Below, one piece after another: positions 43,034-51,603 of a DNA stretch of 64,000 bases (positions are counted from its first letter, which is position 1; every line of letters starts with the position of its first letter). Both the position numbers and the translations under genes were made by a program. The stretch lies in the NCBI RefSeq assembly GCF_000333955.1, contig NZ_CAPS01000012.1:62001-126000 (forward strand). The letters run 5' to 3'. The notes under the pieces were generated by a model that ran no database searches, was not told where the DNA came from, and worked only from the letters and a program-made list of their open reading frames with translations. Source of the DNA: Rhodococcus sp. AW25M09 (GTDB lineage Bacteria; Actinomycetota; Actinomycetes; Mycobacteriales; Mycobacteriaceae).

Positions 43034-44413
43034 CTAGGGGAGGCGGATCTCGAAACGAGCCCCGCCAGCCGGTGAATCCGTCACTCGCACGCTCCCCCCG
43101 TGCGCAGCCACGGTGTCTGCCACGATCGCGAGGCCGAGGCCGGCACCGCCCTCGTCCCGCGTCCGCGAGGAGTCGAGTCGAACGAAGCGATCGAACACTC
43201 GGGTGCGCTCGGGCTCCGGCACTCCGGGCCCGTCGTCGTCGATCACCACGAGCGCTTCACCTCCGGACACCGAGCACGACAATGTGATCCGGGTTGCCGC
43301 ATGCCGGACCGCATTGTCGACGACGTTGCGCACCATGCGAGCCACAGCGTGGGGATCACCGGTGACGCGAACCGGGACGATGGACAATTCGGCGACGATC
43401 TCGGAGGTGGCCTGGACGCGTTTGGCTTCCTCGTACAGCAGATCCTCCAGGTCGACATCGCCGGAGGCAACGGCCGTTTCGGTCTCGTCCGACCGCGCGA
43501 GAACCAGCAGATCCTCGATGAGCTGACGCATCCGTCGCGCCTCGGGAAGCAAGGAGTCGTTCAACAGCGCTGCGTCGAGCAATTCGGGCCGTGCCTCGGC
43601 GAGCTCCAGCGCCGCGGTGATGGTGGCCAACGGGCTGCGCAGTTCGTGAGACGCATCGCTGACGAAACGTTGCTGAGCGAGCCGGCCGGTCTGCAGACGT
43701 TCGAGCATGTGGTTCATCGTCAGTGCGAGGCGAGCGATCTCGTCGCGAGTATCGGGAACCGGCACCCGTTCGGTCAATCGCGCCGCCGAGATGGACGCAA
43801 CCGTGGACCTGATGTTCTCGACCGGGCTCAAGGCCGCACCCACCAGCCGATAGGTGGCAAAGGCGACGAGCGCGACGACGAAGGGACCGACAGCGGCGAG
43901 CAGAAGCGCCACCGTGGACACCACCTTCTCGACCGGCTCTCGGTCGGCACCGACCACGACGGTCGCATCGCCCCGAGACGAGGACACTCCCGTCGCGGAC
44001 ACCCAGAAGTCCCCGATCTCGGCAACGAACACTCGTCCGAGATCTCGCACCGCCGACGCAGGAACCTGCTGCCTTGTCAGCGGTGCAGCCGCATCGCCCT
44101 GTGACGAGGCGAGCACCGTCCCCGACGCGTCGACGATCTGCACGATCCCGACCTGCCCGTCGGTCGCCAGCAGAGAGTTCTCCACGCGCGGACCGTCATC
44201 GTCTCGGTCACCGGATCCCCACTGCTGGGCGATGAGCGTGACGCGGGCGGTGGCGGCAGAACGTGCCGAGTTTTCGAGCGACGTGTAGAGAACACCGAGC
44301 AGCGCACCACCCGCTGCGATCAAGCAGACCGCCACGACGAGCGTCGATGCCACCGCCGATCGCACCCGGACCGTCCAGGATCGGGGTCGAAGCAGATCTC
44401 GATGAAGACGCAC
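43034..44413 (-). CDS. Sensor histidine kinase, OmpR-partner type
   Basis: A 459-residue membrane sensor with two transmembrane helices (about 20-42 and 165-190), a periplasmic sensing domain between, a HAMP domain (VENIRSTVASISAARLTERV), HisKA with phospho-acceptor His in FVSDASHELRSPLATI, and HATPase_c with N-box VRNVVDNAVRHA and GAGLGLAIV. The GTG start at 44413 is 4 nt after the regulator stop. The stimulus is unknown. Confidence 0.92.
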   Translation of the reverse strand: MRLHRDLLRPRSWTVRVRSAVASTLVVAVCLIAAGGALLGVLYTSLENSARSAATARVTLIAQQWGSGDRDDDGPRVENSLLATDGQVGIVQIVDASGTVLASSQGDAAAPLTRQQVPASAVRDLGRVFVAEIGDFWVSATGVSSSRGDATVVVGADREPVEKVVSTVALLLAAVGPFVVALVAFATYRLVGAALSPVENIRSTVASISAARLTERVPVPDTRDEIARLALTMNHMLERLQTGRLAQQRFVSDASHELRSPLATITAALELAEARPELLDAALLNDSLLPEARRMRQLIEDLLVLARSDETETAVASGDVDLEDLLYEEAKRVQATSEIVAELSIVPVRVTGDPHAVARMVRNVVDNAVRHAATRITLSCSVSGGEALVVIDDDGPGVPEPERTRVFDRFVRLDSSRTRDEGGAGLGLAIVADTVAAHGGSVRVTDSPAGGARFEIRLP

Positions 44414-44417
44414 CGTG

Positions 44418-45092
44418 TCAGTGTCCCGCGGCGATTCGATAACCGGCGCCGCGCACCGTCTCGATCAGTTTTGCCTCGAACGGAAGATCCACTTTCTTGC
44501 GCAGATAGCCGATGTAGACCTCGACGATGTTCTCGTCACCGTCGTAATTGGTGTCCCATACCGAACGCACGATCTCGGATTTGTTCGCCACCATCCCATT
44601 TCGCCGCATCAGGTATTCGAGCACGCTGTACTCGCGCGGAGTCAGCGACAACTCCGTGCCCTGACGGGTCACCCGGTGGCGGGAGGGGTCGAGTTCGAGG
44701 TCACCCACCACCAGCACGGCCGGACGCGCCGGTGCACCCCGGCGAACGAGGGCGCGCAAACGAGCGATCAGGACGACGAACGAGAACGGTTTCACGAGAT
44801 AGTCGTCCGCACCGAGATCGAAGGCATCGGCCAGGTCGTACTCACCGTCCTTCGCCGAGAGCATCAATATCGGCGTCCACACCCCCTGCTTACGCAGGTC
44901 TCGAACGACGTCGTACCCCTGCTTGCCCGGCAACATGATGTCGAGCACGATCGCGTCGAAATCGCCGGTTGCCGCACTGTGAAATCCATCGAGGCCGTTG
45001 TGTTCGACGTCCACGACGAACCCCTCGGCGTCGAGACCCCGGCGGACGGTCTCGGCCAGCCGCTTCTCGTCTTCGACCAGTAGTACTCGCAC
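44418..45092 (-). CDS. OmpR/PhoB-type response regulator
   Basis: A 224-residue response regulator with acidic pocket VEDEKRL, phospho-acceptor Asp in DAIVLDIMLPGKQG, Lys in DDYLVKPFSF, and a C-terminal winged helix (LTPREYSVLEYLMRRNG then EVYIGYLRKKVD). GTG 45092 was chosen because GAGAGGG lies 5 nt upstream. It is divergent from the ApbE redox operon, which it may regulate. Confidence 0.92.
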   Translation of the reverse strand: MRVLLVEDEKRLAETVRRGLDAEGFVVDVEHNGLDGFHSAATGDFDAIVLDIMLPGKQGYDVVRDLRKQGVWTPILMLSAKDGEYDLADAFDLGADDYLVKPFSFVVLIARLRALVRRGAPARPAVLVVGDLELDPSRHRVTRQGTELSLTPREYSVLEYLMRRNGMVANKSEIVRSVWDTNYDGDENIVEVYIGYLRKKVDLPFEAKLIETVRGAGYRIAAGH

Positions 45093-45163
45093 AACGCCCT
45101 CTCGAATCGCATGGGCGGTAGGAAACACGAGTACATCAGATCGACGGTCCGTCCGCGCAGAAT

Positions 45164-45182
45164 CTTTCAGCGATCCTTCAGC
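45164..45182. promoter_or_regulatory. Direct repeats, likely response-regulator site
   Basis: CTTTCAGC (45164-45171) and CCTTCAGC (45175-45182) are direct repeats 11 bp apart, the normal periodicity for OmpR-type dimers. They lie between the divergent response regulator and the redox operon. Confidence 0.5.
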
Positions 45183-45199
45183 TGCACCGCCGCACACTG

Positions 45200-45316
45200 A
45201 TGATCATGACTCCTCGCTCCGCACCGGTCGCACAGCCGGCGTCCAGCGTCTTCGCAGCGAACGGAGGCACTGTCGAGCACATCGACGCCCGCCCCTCCCC
45301 GAAGGAACTGCAATGA
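45200..45316 (+). CDS. Possible 38-residue small protein
   Basis: A 39-codon frame starts at ATG 45200 (or ATG 45206) and ends at TGA 45314-45316, overlapping the next ATG at 45313 in an ATGA. The predicted product is soluble, Ala/Pro/Ser-rich and unrecognised. There is no clear ribosome-binding site. The coupled overlap, typical of the whole operon, is the only support. Confidence 0.3.
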   Translation: MIMTPRSAPVAQPASSVFAANGGTVEHIDARPSPKELQ

Positions 45317-45576
45317 ACACACCCGAGCAGGGCTACCGCCGCACTCGGATCGCGACCGCAGCGATGACAGCGCTGGGGGTCACGGTGTTCGGTGGCTCCG
45401 CAGCACTGGCCTACCTCGACACTCACGAACCCGCCTCGGCTGCGACCGTGACACAGAACGAGGCTTCGACCAGCATTCCGTCGTTCGGTCCGGCACCCCG
45501 CGTCACGGCACCCAGTACATCGTCGGGCAGCATCGCCGGTTCGGGATCTACGCACGCCAGGACGCAGGGGTCATGA
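45313..45576 (+). CDS. Small membrane-anchored secreted peptide of the ApbE operon
   Basis: An 87-residue protein: basic N-terminus (YRRTRIATAAM), one hydrophobic helix (about residues 14-34) and an extracytoplasmic Ser/Thr/Pro/Gly-rich tail. No domain is recognised. It overlaps the apbE start (ATGA). Its location invites the idea that it is the ApbE target, but the usual flavinylation motif (S/T-G-A-T) is absent; the closest stretch is SSGSIAGSGS. ATG 45313 has GAAGGAA upstream. Function unknown. Confidence 0.65.
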   Translation: MNTPEQGYRRTRIATAAMTALGVTVFGGSAALAYLDTHEPASAATVTQNEASTSIPSFGPAPRVTAPSTSSGSIAGSGSTHARTQGS

Positions 45577-46520
45577 ACGGTGTCGCCACGGCCACGGCCA
45601 CGTCGAGCTGGACCGTCTGGGGTTGCGAGGCACAGCTGACGGTCACCGACCCCGGCAGCATCGCGCGGGCAGAACACATCGTCCGCGCCGAGCTCGCCGC
45701 TGTCGATGCGGCCTGCAGCAGATTCAGACCCGATTCGGAGGTGTCGATGCTCGCGCACGCCGGCGGTCGCCCCACCTCCATCAGCCCGACTCTGCACACG
45801 TTTCTCGACGCCGCACTCACCGCTGCACGACTGACCGACGGCGACGTCGATCCCGCCGTCGGATCGGCACTGGTGAATCTGGGATACGACCGAGACTTCG
45901 ACGCGTTGTCGCAGTCTCCCTCGAACCGGATCGCATCCGCTCTCGGTACCGCGACCGTCGTCACCCGGGCCGACTGGACGATGGTCGCCCTCGACGACGG
46001 TCGCGTCACGATCCCCGATGGACTCACGCTCGATCTGGGCGCGACAGCAAAGGCGCTGACGGCAGATCGCTGCGCCCACGCGGTACACGGGGAGCTCGGA
46101 ACGGGCGTGCTGGTGTCCCTCGGGGGCGATATCGCCACCAGCGGGCCCCACCCCGACAACGGCTGGCGTATTCGGGTGTGCGACGGAGAATCCGAGCCCT
46201 CCACTGTCGTCGAGATCGGATCCGACACCGGCGTTGCAACGTCGAGCACGCTCCGGCGACGCTGGCTGCACGAGGGGCAGATGCTTCATCACATACTGAA
46301 TCCACAGCTGGCGCGACCAGTCGAATCATACTGGCGCACAGTGACAGTCATCGCTTCCAGTTGCCTCACCGCCAACACCGTCAGTACGGCCTCCATCGTC
46401 CGTGGGCCGTCGGCAACGGCCTGGCTCGGACACCTCGGCTTGCCCACTCGGTCGGTCGCCGCCGACGGCGCGGTCATCCGCACCGGCGGTTGGCCCGACG
46501 ACGAACAGGATCGATCATGA
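45573..46520 (+). CDS. apbE: FAD:protein FMN transferase (ApbE family)
   Basis: A 315-residue ApbE-family enzyme, which cleaves FAD and attaches FMN to Thr/Ser of a target protein, normally outside the membrane. It has the FAD/Mg-binding stretch LDLGATAKALTAD (about residues 157-169), VSLGGDIATSG, and the C-terminal HHILNPQLARPV and ASSCLTANTVSTA segments. No clear signal peptide or lipobox is seen, so it may work in the cytoplasm or use another export route. Coupled by overlap to genes on both sides. Confidence 0.85.
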   Translation: MNGVATATATSSWTVWGCEAQLTVTDPGSIARAEHIVRAELAAVDAACSRFRPDSEVSMLAHAGGRPTSISPTLHTFLDAALTAARLTDGDVDPAVGSALVNLGYDRDFDALSQSPSNRIASALGTATVVTRADWTMVALDDGRVTIPDGLTLDLGATAKALTADRCAHAVHGELGTGVLVSLGGDIATSGPHPDNGWRIRVCDGESEPSTVVEIGSDTGVATSSTLRRRWLHEGQMLHHILNPQLARPVESYWRTVTVIASSCLTANTVSTASIVRGPSATAWLGHLGLPTRSVAADGAVIRTGGWPDDEQDRS

Positions 46521-47074
46521 GCGAAGCACTGTGGGCCCTGGGACGCGGATCGGGCATCGCCGCTCTGGTCTTGCTGACCCTTGCGGTGGCGTCGGGAATT
46601 CTCACGAGATCGGGTCGGCCGCTGTTGACCGTCCCCCGGTTCGGGGTCGTCGAATTACACCGAAGCACTGCGCTTCTGGGCTCGATATTCGTTGCGATCC
46701 ACATCGCGAGTCTGTTCTTCGATCCGTACGCGCAACTGAATGTGGTCGACACCGTGATTCCCTTCGCCGGTGCGTACAAACCGTTCTGGCTCGGCCTGGG
46801 CACCCTGGCTTTCGACCTGCTGATAGCGGTAACCCTGACCGGTGTACTTCGGCACAGGCTGGGACACCGCACGTTCCGCGCAGTGCACTGGCTGTCGTAC
46901 GCCCTGTGGCCGGTCGCACTGGCCCACGCCCTCGGCAACGGAACCGACTCGGGCAGTGGATGGTTCCTCACAACGGCATTCGTGTGCGCCGTCATCGTCA
47001 GTGCAGCCACGACCTGGCGACTGCGCGACAACTTCCAAGAACACCAGCACACCAGAGTGAAGGTTGGCCGATGA
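46517..47074 (+). CDS. Ferric-reductase-like transmembrane di-heme protein
   Basis: A 185-residue membrane protein with about six helices of the ferric reductase-like (FRD/MsrQ) type. Likely heme-ligand histidines are in ELHRSTALLGSIFVAIHIA and in FRAVHWLSYALWPVALAHAL, giving two pairs spanning the membrane. No flavin or NAD domain is fused, so electrons must come from a partner, plausibly the NuoF-like protein and ferredoxin downstream. Start ATG 46517 and stop both overlap neighbours (ATGA). Confidence 0.8.
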   Translation: MSEALWALGRGSGIAALVLLTLAVASGILTRSGRPLLTVPRFGVVELHRSTALLGSIFVAIHIASLFFDPYAQLNVVDTVIPFAGAYKPFWLGLGTLAFDLLIAVTLTGVLRHRLGHRTFRAVHWLSYALWPVALAHALGNGTDSGSGWFLTTAFVCAVIVSAATTWRLRDNFQEHQHTRVKVGR

Positions 47075-48285
47075 CCGCTCCGACATATCTTGCCGATTCA
47101 TTGCTCGCACAGGACCGCTCCAACGATCTGCGCCGCCACACCGAGCTCTACGGCGCGCGCCCGGCCACCGACGAATCCTTGGTCGACGCCGTCGTCCGTT
47201 CGGGTCTGCTCGGACACGGCGGAGCGGCGTTCCCCACCGGCGCGAAGATGCGATCGATCTCGGGGCGCACATCGGTGCTGATCGCCAACGGTGCCGAGGG
47301 AGAACCGTTGAGCAGTAAAGACCGGGTGCTACTCGACCGGTCGGTGCATCTGGTTCTCGACGGTATCGCTGCGACGGCCTCGGCCCTTCGATGCAGCGAC
47401 TGCTACCTCTATGCGCCACCGGAGAGCATCGCCACCGTACGAGCGGCGGTCGACGAGCGCCGTCGCAGCGGGTGGGATCGCACTGCCGTCCAGGTGCGTG
47501 CGTCCGCATCCGGCTTCGTGTCCGGGGAGAAGTCGGCGGTGATCTCCGCGATCGAGGGAGGTCCGGCACTCCCCCGTGACAAGAAGATCAGCGCGTCGGT
47601 GGCCGGGGTTCGCGGGCGACCCACCCTGGTACTCAACGTCGAAACCTTCGCGCACATCGCACTGATCGAGCGACGGGGACCGCAGTGGTTTCTTTCGCGG
47701 GGAACGGAGTCCGAGCCCGGCACGATGCTCGTCACCTATTCGGGTGCCGTCCGACGACCCGGCGTCGTCGAAGCCCCTCTCGGCGCATCGATCGAGGACA
47801 TGCTCGTCCGCGGTGCCGGGGTCGAGCTACCCTCGGTTCGGGCAGTGCTGCTCGGCGGGTTTCACGGCACCTGGGCAAGCCGTCACGCTCTGATCGGACG
47901 AGTCATGTCCCAGGAGTCGTTGGCGCACATCGGCTCCCGCCCCGGAGCGGGCATCGTGCATGTCCTGGGTGCCGGATCGTGCGGCCTGACGGCCACCGCC
48001 GAGTTCGTCCGCTACCTGGCCGACGAAAGTGCCGGCCAGTGCGGTCCTTGCCTCAACGGACTACCGCGATTGGCCGACGCGTTCTCACGACTGTCGATCG
48101 GCCAGGACGTCGACGCCGCGATCACCGACATCGCGCGCTACACCCGTCTGGTCGACGGCCGAGGCGCGTGCCATCACCCCGACGGCACCGCACGCCTGAT
48201 CCGGTCGGCGATGTCGGTCTTCGCCGACGACGTGCGCCTACATCGGTTGGGCTCGTGCGAGATTCACCGAGGAGGGACGCGATGA
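47071..48285 (+). CDS. NuoF-like flavin/iron-sulfur oxidoreductase
   Basis: A 404-residue protein related to the 51-kDa NADH dehydrogenase subunit. The FMN/NADH site motifs are seen: GHGGAAFPTGAKM (residues about 49-61) and NGAEGEPLSSKDRVLL. An SLBB-like domain follows (TYSGAVRRPGVVEAPLG). The C-terminal cluster region reads ESAGQCGPC: Cys324 and Cys327, with Cys367 forty residues later. NuoF has Cys where Ala321 is found here, so the cluster keeps only three of four ligands. It probably passes electrons between NAD(P)H and the ferredoxin or heme protein. Confidence 0.8.
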   Translation: MTAPTYLADSLLAQDRSNDLRRHTELYGARPATDESLVDAVVRSGLLGHGGAAFPTGAKMRSISGRTSVLIANGAEGEPLSSKDRVLLDRSVHLVLDGIAATASALRCSDCYLYAPPESIATVRAAVDERRRSGWDRTAVQVRASASGFVSGEKSAVISAIEGGPALPRDKKISASVAGVRGRPTLVLNVETFAHIALIERRGPQWFLSRGTESEPGTMLVTYSGAVRRPGVVEAPLGASIEDMLVRGAGVELPSVRAVLLGGFHGTWASRHALIGRVMSQESLAHIGSRPGAGIVHVLGAGSCGLTATAEFVRYLADESAGQCGPCLNGLPRLADAFSRLSIGQDVDAAITDIARYTRLVDGRGACHHPDGTARLIRSAMSVFADDVRLHRLGSCEIHRGGTR

Positions 48286-48506
48286 CCACCCGAGACGCAC
48301 ACGAGGCAGTCCTGCACATCGATTGGACGCGGTGTGACGGACGCGGCGTGTGCACCGAGCTGCTCCCCGACACCCTCACCAGGGACGAATGGGGCTATCC
48401 ACTCGCCCGGCGCGCCGGAAACGATCTCGTCATCGACGGTCACGACGCCCGACGGGCGCACGATGCCGTGCGTCTGTGCCCGCGAATGGCATTGCGCATC
48501 AAGTAG
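48282..48506 (+). CDS. Three-Cys ferredoxin
   Basis: A 74-residue ferredoxin. Cysteines are Cys18, Cys24 (CDGRGVC) and Cys66 (followed by Pro), i.e. C-x5-C...C-P, typical of small [3Fe-4S] ferredoxins of actinobacteria that serve P450s and other oxidoreductases. Start ATG 48282 overlaps the NuoF-like stop. Its end overlaps the convergent TetR end by 8 nt. It closes the redox operon. Confidence 0.88.
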   Translation: MTTRDAHEAVLHIDWTRCDGRGVCTELLPDTLTRDEWGYPLARRAGNDLVIDGHDARRAHDAVRLCPRMALRIK

Positions 48507-49158
48507 ATTCCGGCAACACCGACAGCGGCTCGACGACATTTCCCAACATCGTGGCGATGGTCGCGACGACGATGCGCCGTTCTGCGGCATAGTCACTGAG
48601 GAACCAGGTCAGGGCCGTATGGCTGATACCTCCGACAGCCGCCGTGGCGAGCAGGTCGATGTCGAGGTCTGGAGTGGACGGAACCGGGCCGGCGAACGTG
48701 CCGAGGTAACCGAGCAGCATCGACCCGAACTGTTGCATCACCGCCAGGTACGTCCGTTCTACGTGTGGGCTCACGCCGAGCACCTCCAACCACACCACTC
48801 TGGCCAGGTGCGGGTCCTCGATCACATGAAAGAACGGATCGAGGACCTGCCGTGCGACGGCGCGCACATCACTTCTGGGATCGACCTCGGGCATCGCCTG
48901 GAGGATCGAATCGGTCAGGCGGGCAATGCATTCCTGGTAGACGGCGAGCAGAAGATCCTCGGTCTTGTCGAAATACTGGTAGAAGTGCCGATCGGCTACC
49001 TTCGCCTCACGGCACAGCCCGCGGACCGTTGCAGCTCGGTAGCCCACACTTCCGAACACCCGCAAACCCGCGTCCAGCAGCTGCCTGCGTCGACGAAGGT
49101 CGCGATCGGCCGCGCTCTCACCACCGTAGGCTCGGCCCGATCCCGGGGCTTCCGTCAC
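48499..49158 (-). CDS. TetR family regulator
   Basis: A 219-residue TetR repressor. The helix-turn-helix is YRAATVRGLCREAKVADRHF followed by YQYFDKTEDLL. The C-terminal ligand domain is generic. GTG 49158 overlaps the SDR stop (GTGA), so it is the last gene of the FMO-SDR-TetR operon and probably represses it through the palindrome at 51531-51546. Confidence 0.9.
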   Translation of the reverse strand: MTEAPGSGRAYGGESAADRDLRRRRQLLDAGLRVFGSVGYRAATVRGLCREAKVADRHFYQYFDKTEDLLLAVYQECIARLTDSILQAMPEVDPRSDVRAVARQVLDPFFHVIEDPHLARVVWLEVLGVSPHVERTYLAVMQQFGSMLLGYLGTFAGPVPSTPDLDIDLLATAAVGGISHTALTWFLSDYAAERRIVVATIATMLGNVVEPLSVLPEST

Positions 49159-50000
49159 CGCTTGCGCGCGTCGAGCTGCCCGATGAGGGCGCGTACGTCA
49201 CGGTCTCGCCCCAGAATCGCGTCGTACACGGGGTTGATCACGCCGCGCAACAGCGACATCGGAATCCATCGAGCGGGAACCTGAATCCGTGGTGCCCGGC
49301 GCTCGATGCCCCGAACCACACCGCGCGCGAGCTTGTCCGGGGAAATGGGACGACGCAAGAGCGCTGGAAAACCCTTCGCTACCAGCGCAGTGGCGATCTC
49401 GTCACCGCCGAAAGCCACGTCCACGATCGGTGTCGCCACCCATCCCGGGTACAGCACTCCTGCCGTCGCTTTCGTGCCTGCCAGTTCCAGCCGGAGTGCC
49501 CGACCGAGCTGTTCGACGGCTGCCTTCGATGCCGCGTACGGCGCGTTGGCCAGCCCGTTGAGGTACGCGTACGTCGAGGAGGTGAGCAACACGTAGCCGC
49601 CGGAATCGACGATGTGCGGCAGGGCGGCACGCACGGTGTTCCACACCCCGACGAGGTTGACGCCGATGACCCGCTCGAAGACACCGTCCTCGATGGACCG
49701 AACGGTCGATGCCGTAGCACCGCTGGAGATTCCGGCGTTCGCCATGACGATGTCGAGGGTGCCGAAGGTGTCGATCGCGGTGGCGACGGCCGCGTCGAGC
49801 TGCTCCCGCACGGTGACGTCGGCGTAGGCGATAGCCACTCGCTGGTTGCCCAGCTTCGCCGCCAGCGATTCGAGATCGGTCGATTGCATGTCGACCAGAA
49901 CGATCGAGGCACCGCGCCGGTGGAGCGCAGTTGCGACGGCGGAACCGATTCCGCCCCCCGCTCCGGTGATGAGCGCTACCTGTCCCGAATGATTCTTCAT
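49155..50000 (-). CDS. Short-chain dehydrogenase/reductase
   Basis: A 281-residue classical SDR using NAD(P)H. The cofactor motif is TGAGGGIGSA, NAG is in MANAGISS, and the catalytic Ser-Tyr-Lys appear in LTSSTYAYLNGLANAPYAAS with the following Lys. Basic C-terminal extension. Start ATG 50000 overlaps the FMO stop. Together with the monooxygenase it suggests oxidation of a ketone or alcohol, perhaps a terpenoid or steroid-like compound; substrate unknown. Confidence 0.9.
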   Translation of the reverse strand: MKNHSGQVALITGAGGGIGSAVATALHRRGASIVLVDMQSTDLESLAAKLGNQRVAIAYADVTVREQLDAAVATAIDTFGTLDIVMANAGISSGATASTVRSIEDGVFERVIGVNLVGVWNTVRAALPHIVDSGGYVLLTSSTYAYLNGLANAPYAASKAAVEQLGRALRLELAGTKATAGVLYPGWVATPIVDVAFGGDEIATALVAKGFPALLRRPISPDKLARGVVRGIERRAPRIQVPARWIPMSLLRGVINPVYDAILGRDRDVRALIGQLDARKR

Positions 50001-51487
50001 GCCGATACCTCGTCCTTCGTCGCCGTCTCGGTGGATGACCGGTGGATGTGATGGGCTTCCGGCCGAAAACGCTTGGCCCATCGGCGGAAGGTGAAGCTGA
50101 AACCAGGGAACATGGCGACGACGTGCCCGGACTTCGACTGATACCAGCTGTGGCAGCCGCCGTCCTTCCAGACCGTGCCGTCCATCTCGCGGTGAATGGT
50201 GTCGGTGTAGTCCTGCTCGGCGGCGGCGGTGACCTCGATGGCCGTCGCGCCCGCCTCGCGGACGGCGTCCACGGCCCGCACGATGTACTCCATCTGGGCC
50301 TCGATGAGGAAGATCGCGGAGGTGTGTCCGATGCCGGTGTTCGGTCCGGTGACGACGAAGAGATTCGGGAAGCCGGGAATCGTCGTGCCGAGGTAAGCGC
50401 GGGGGTAGGGATCTCAGACGTCGGCCAGGGCCCGGCCGTCACGGCCGATCACCGGGTACGAGATGACGCCGTCGGTGGCGTCGTATCCGGTGGACCACAC
50501 CAGCAGGTCGACATCGACGTGTTCGCCTGTAGTGGTGAGAATTCCGGTGTCGGTGATCTCGGCGATGCCGTCGTTCTTGTCGTGCAGGGTGACGTTCGAT
50601 TGCCCCAGCGCGGGATACAGCGTGTTGGACAGCAGTACCCGCTTGCACCCGATGACGTAGTCCGGGGTCACCTTCGCTCGAAGCTCGGAGGCGGGAACCT
50701 GAGACTCGATGTGCTGCAGAGCAGTTCGCTGCGCCACCGCCTTCAGCATCCGCCGTGAATACTTGAAGCCGAGAATACGAGTTTCGAGACTCCAGTAGAT
50801 CCCCGCGCGCACCAGCCGTCGAATCGGTTCCATGCGCAACAGCTTTCGTTGCAGCGGCGTGAACTCGCGGTCGTGCCGCGGCATCACCCAGTGCGGGGTG
50901 CGCTGAAAGACGTGCAGGTGCTCCACATCGGGTTGGATCGCGGGGATGATCTGCGCGGCACTGGCCCCGCTGCCCACGATAGCCACTCTCTTGCCCGCAT
51001 GGTCGTACTCGATGTCCCAGTCGTTGGTATGGAACTGCTTGCCCTGGAACTTCTCTCGGCCGGGAAACGGCGGCACGACAGGCGTGCTGAGCGGTCCCGA
51101 GGCGTTGACGACGAACTTCGCCGCGTAGTCACCACGAGAGGTGGCGATGGTCCAGTGATCGCCCGCCCACTCGATCTTCTGGACGTCGGTGTTCGCGTGT
51201 GTGCGCTGCGGCAGTCCGTTGGATTCGAGCACGTACTGGGTGTACCGCTCGAGCTCCTCCCGTTCGGCGAACATTCGCGTCCACTCGAACGGCTCGGAGG
51301 CGATCGAGTACAGCGGGCTCTGCACGTCGACGGCTGCCCCCGGGTAGCGATTCTGCTTCCAGGTGCCACCGAGGAAGGACCGTCTCTCGAGGATGACGAG
51401 GTCGTCGATGCCACGATCGAGCAGCGCCTTCGCTGCGCACTGGCCACCGAAACCACTACCGATGATCACCACGGTGTGAACATGCAT
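49997..51487 (-). pseudogene. FAD-dependent (Baeyer-Villiger type) monooxygenase with in-frame stop
   Basis: A flavin monooxygenase of 496 codons interrupted at codon 358. The N-terminus has the FAD motif IIGSGFGGQCAAKAL, then FLGGTWKQNRYPGAAVDV, and the NADPH motif IVGSGASAAQIIPA. At 50414-50416 the codon is TGA where the family has a Trp (before DPYPRAYLG); reading resumes in the same frame through GPNTGIGHTSAIFLIEAQ to 49997. A TGG-to-TGA change would explain it. As written it gives a 357-residue truncated protein lacking the C-terminal part. ATG 51487 has GGAGG upstream. The operon overlaps are still intact. Confidence 0.85.
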
Positions 51488-51530
51488 GCTGACGAACTCC
51501 TCCCGCACGAAACGCCATCCGATGACGCGT

Positions 51531-51546
51531 GTCATCAGATTAAAGT
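51531..51546. promoter_or_regulatory. Palindromic operator upstream of FMO operon
   Basis: GATGACGCGTGTCATC has perfect 6-bp arms and a 4-bp centre, 44 nt before the FMO start. TTTAAT lies just beyond it on the promoter side. The TetR product encoded in the operon is the likely binder. Confidence 0.6.
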
Positions 51547-51603
51547 GATGCTGCGCGATTCCGCAACGGTTTCGAGGTATCGATGTGAGTCACCGACGAG
51601 GCC

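Noticed and set aside
41398-43287. A 629-codon plus-strand frame across ktrB
   Set aside because: It runs opposite to a clear KtrB gene with all filter loops and shows no domain of its own.
45313-45576. Canonical flavinylation target
   Set aside because: The tail has SSGSIAGSGS but no S/T-G-A-T motif, so I left the target of ApbE open.
50414-50416. Selenocysteine codon in the FMO
   Set aside because: The expected residue is Trp, the position is not a redox site, and no SECIS-like hairpin follows; a point mutation or error is simpler.
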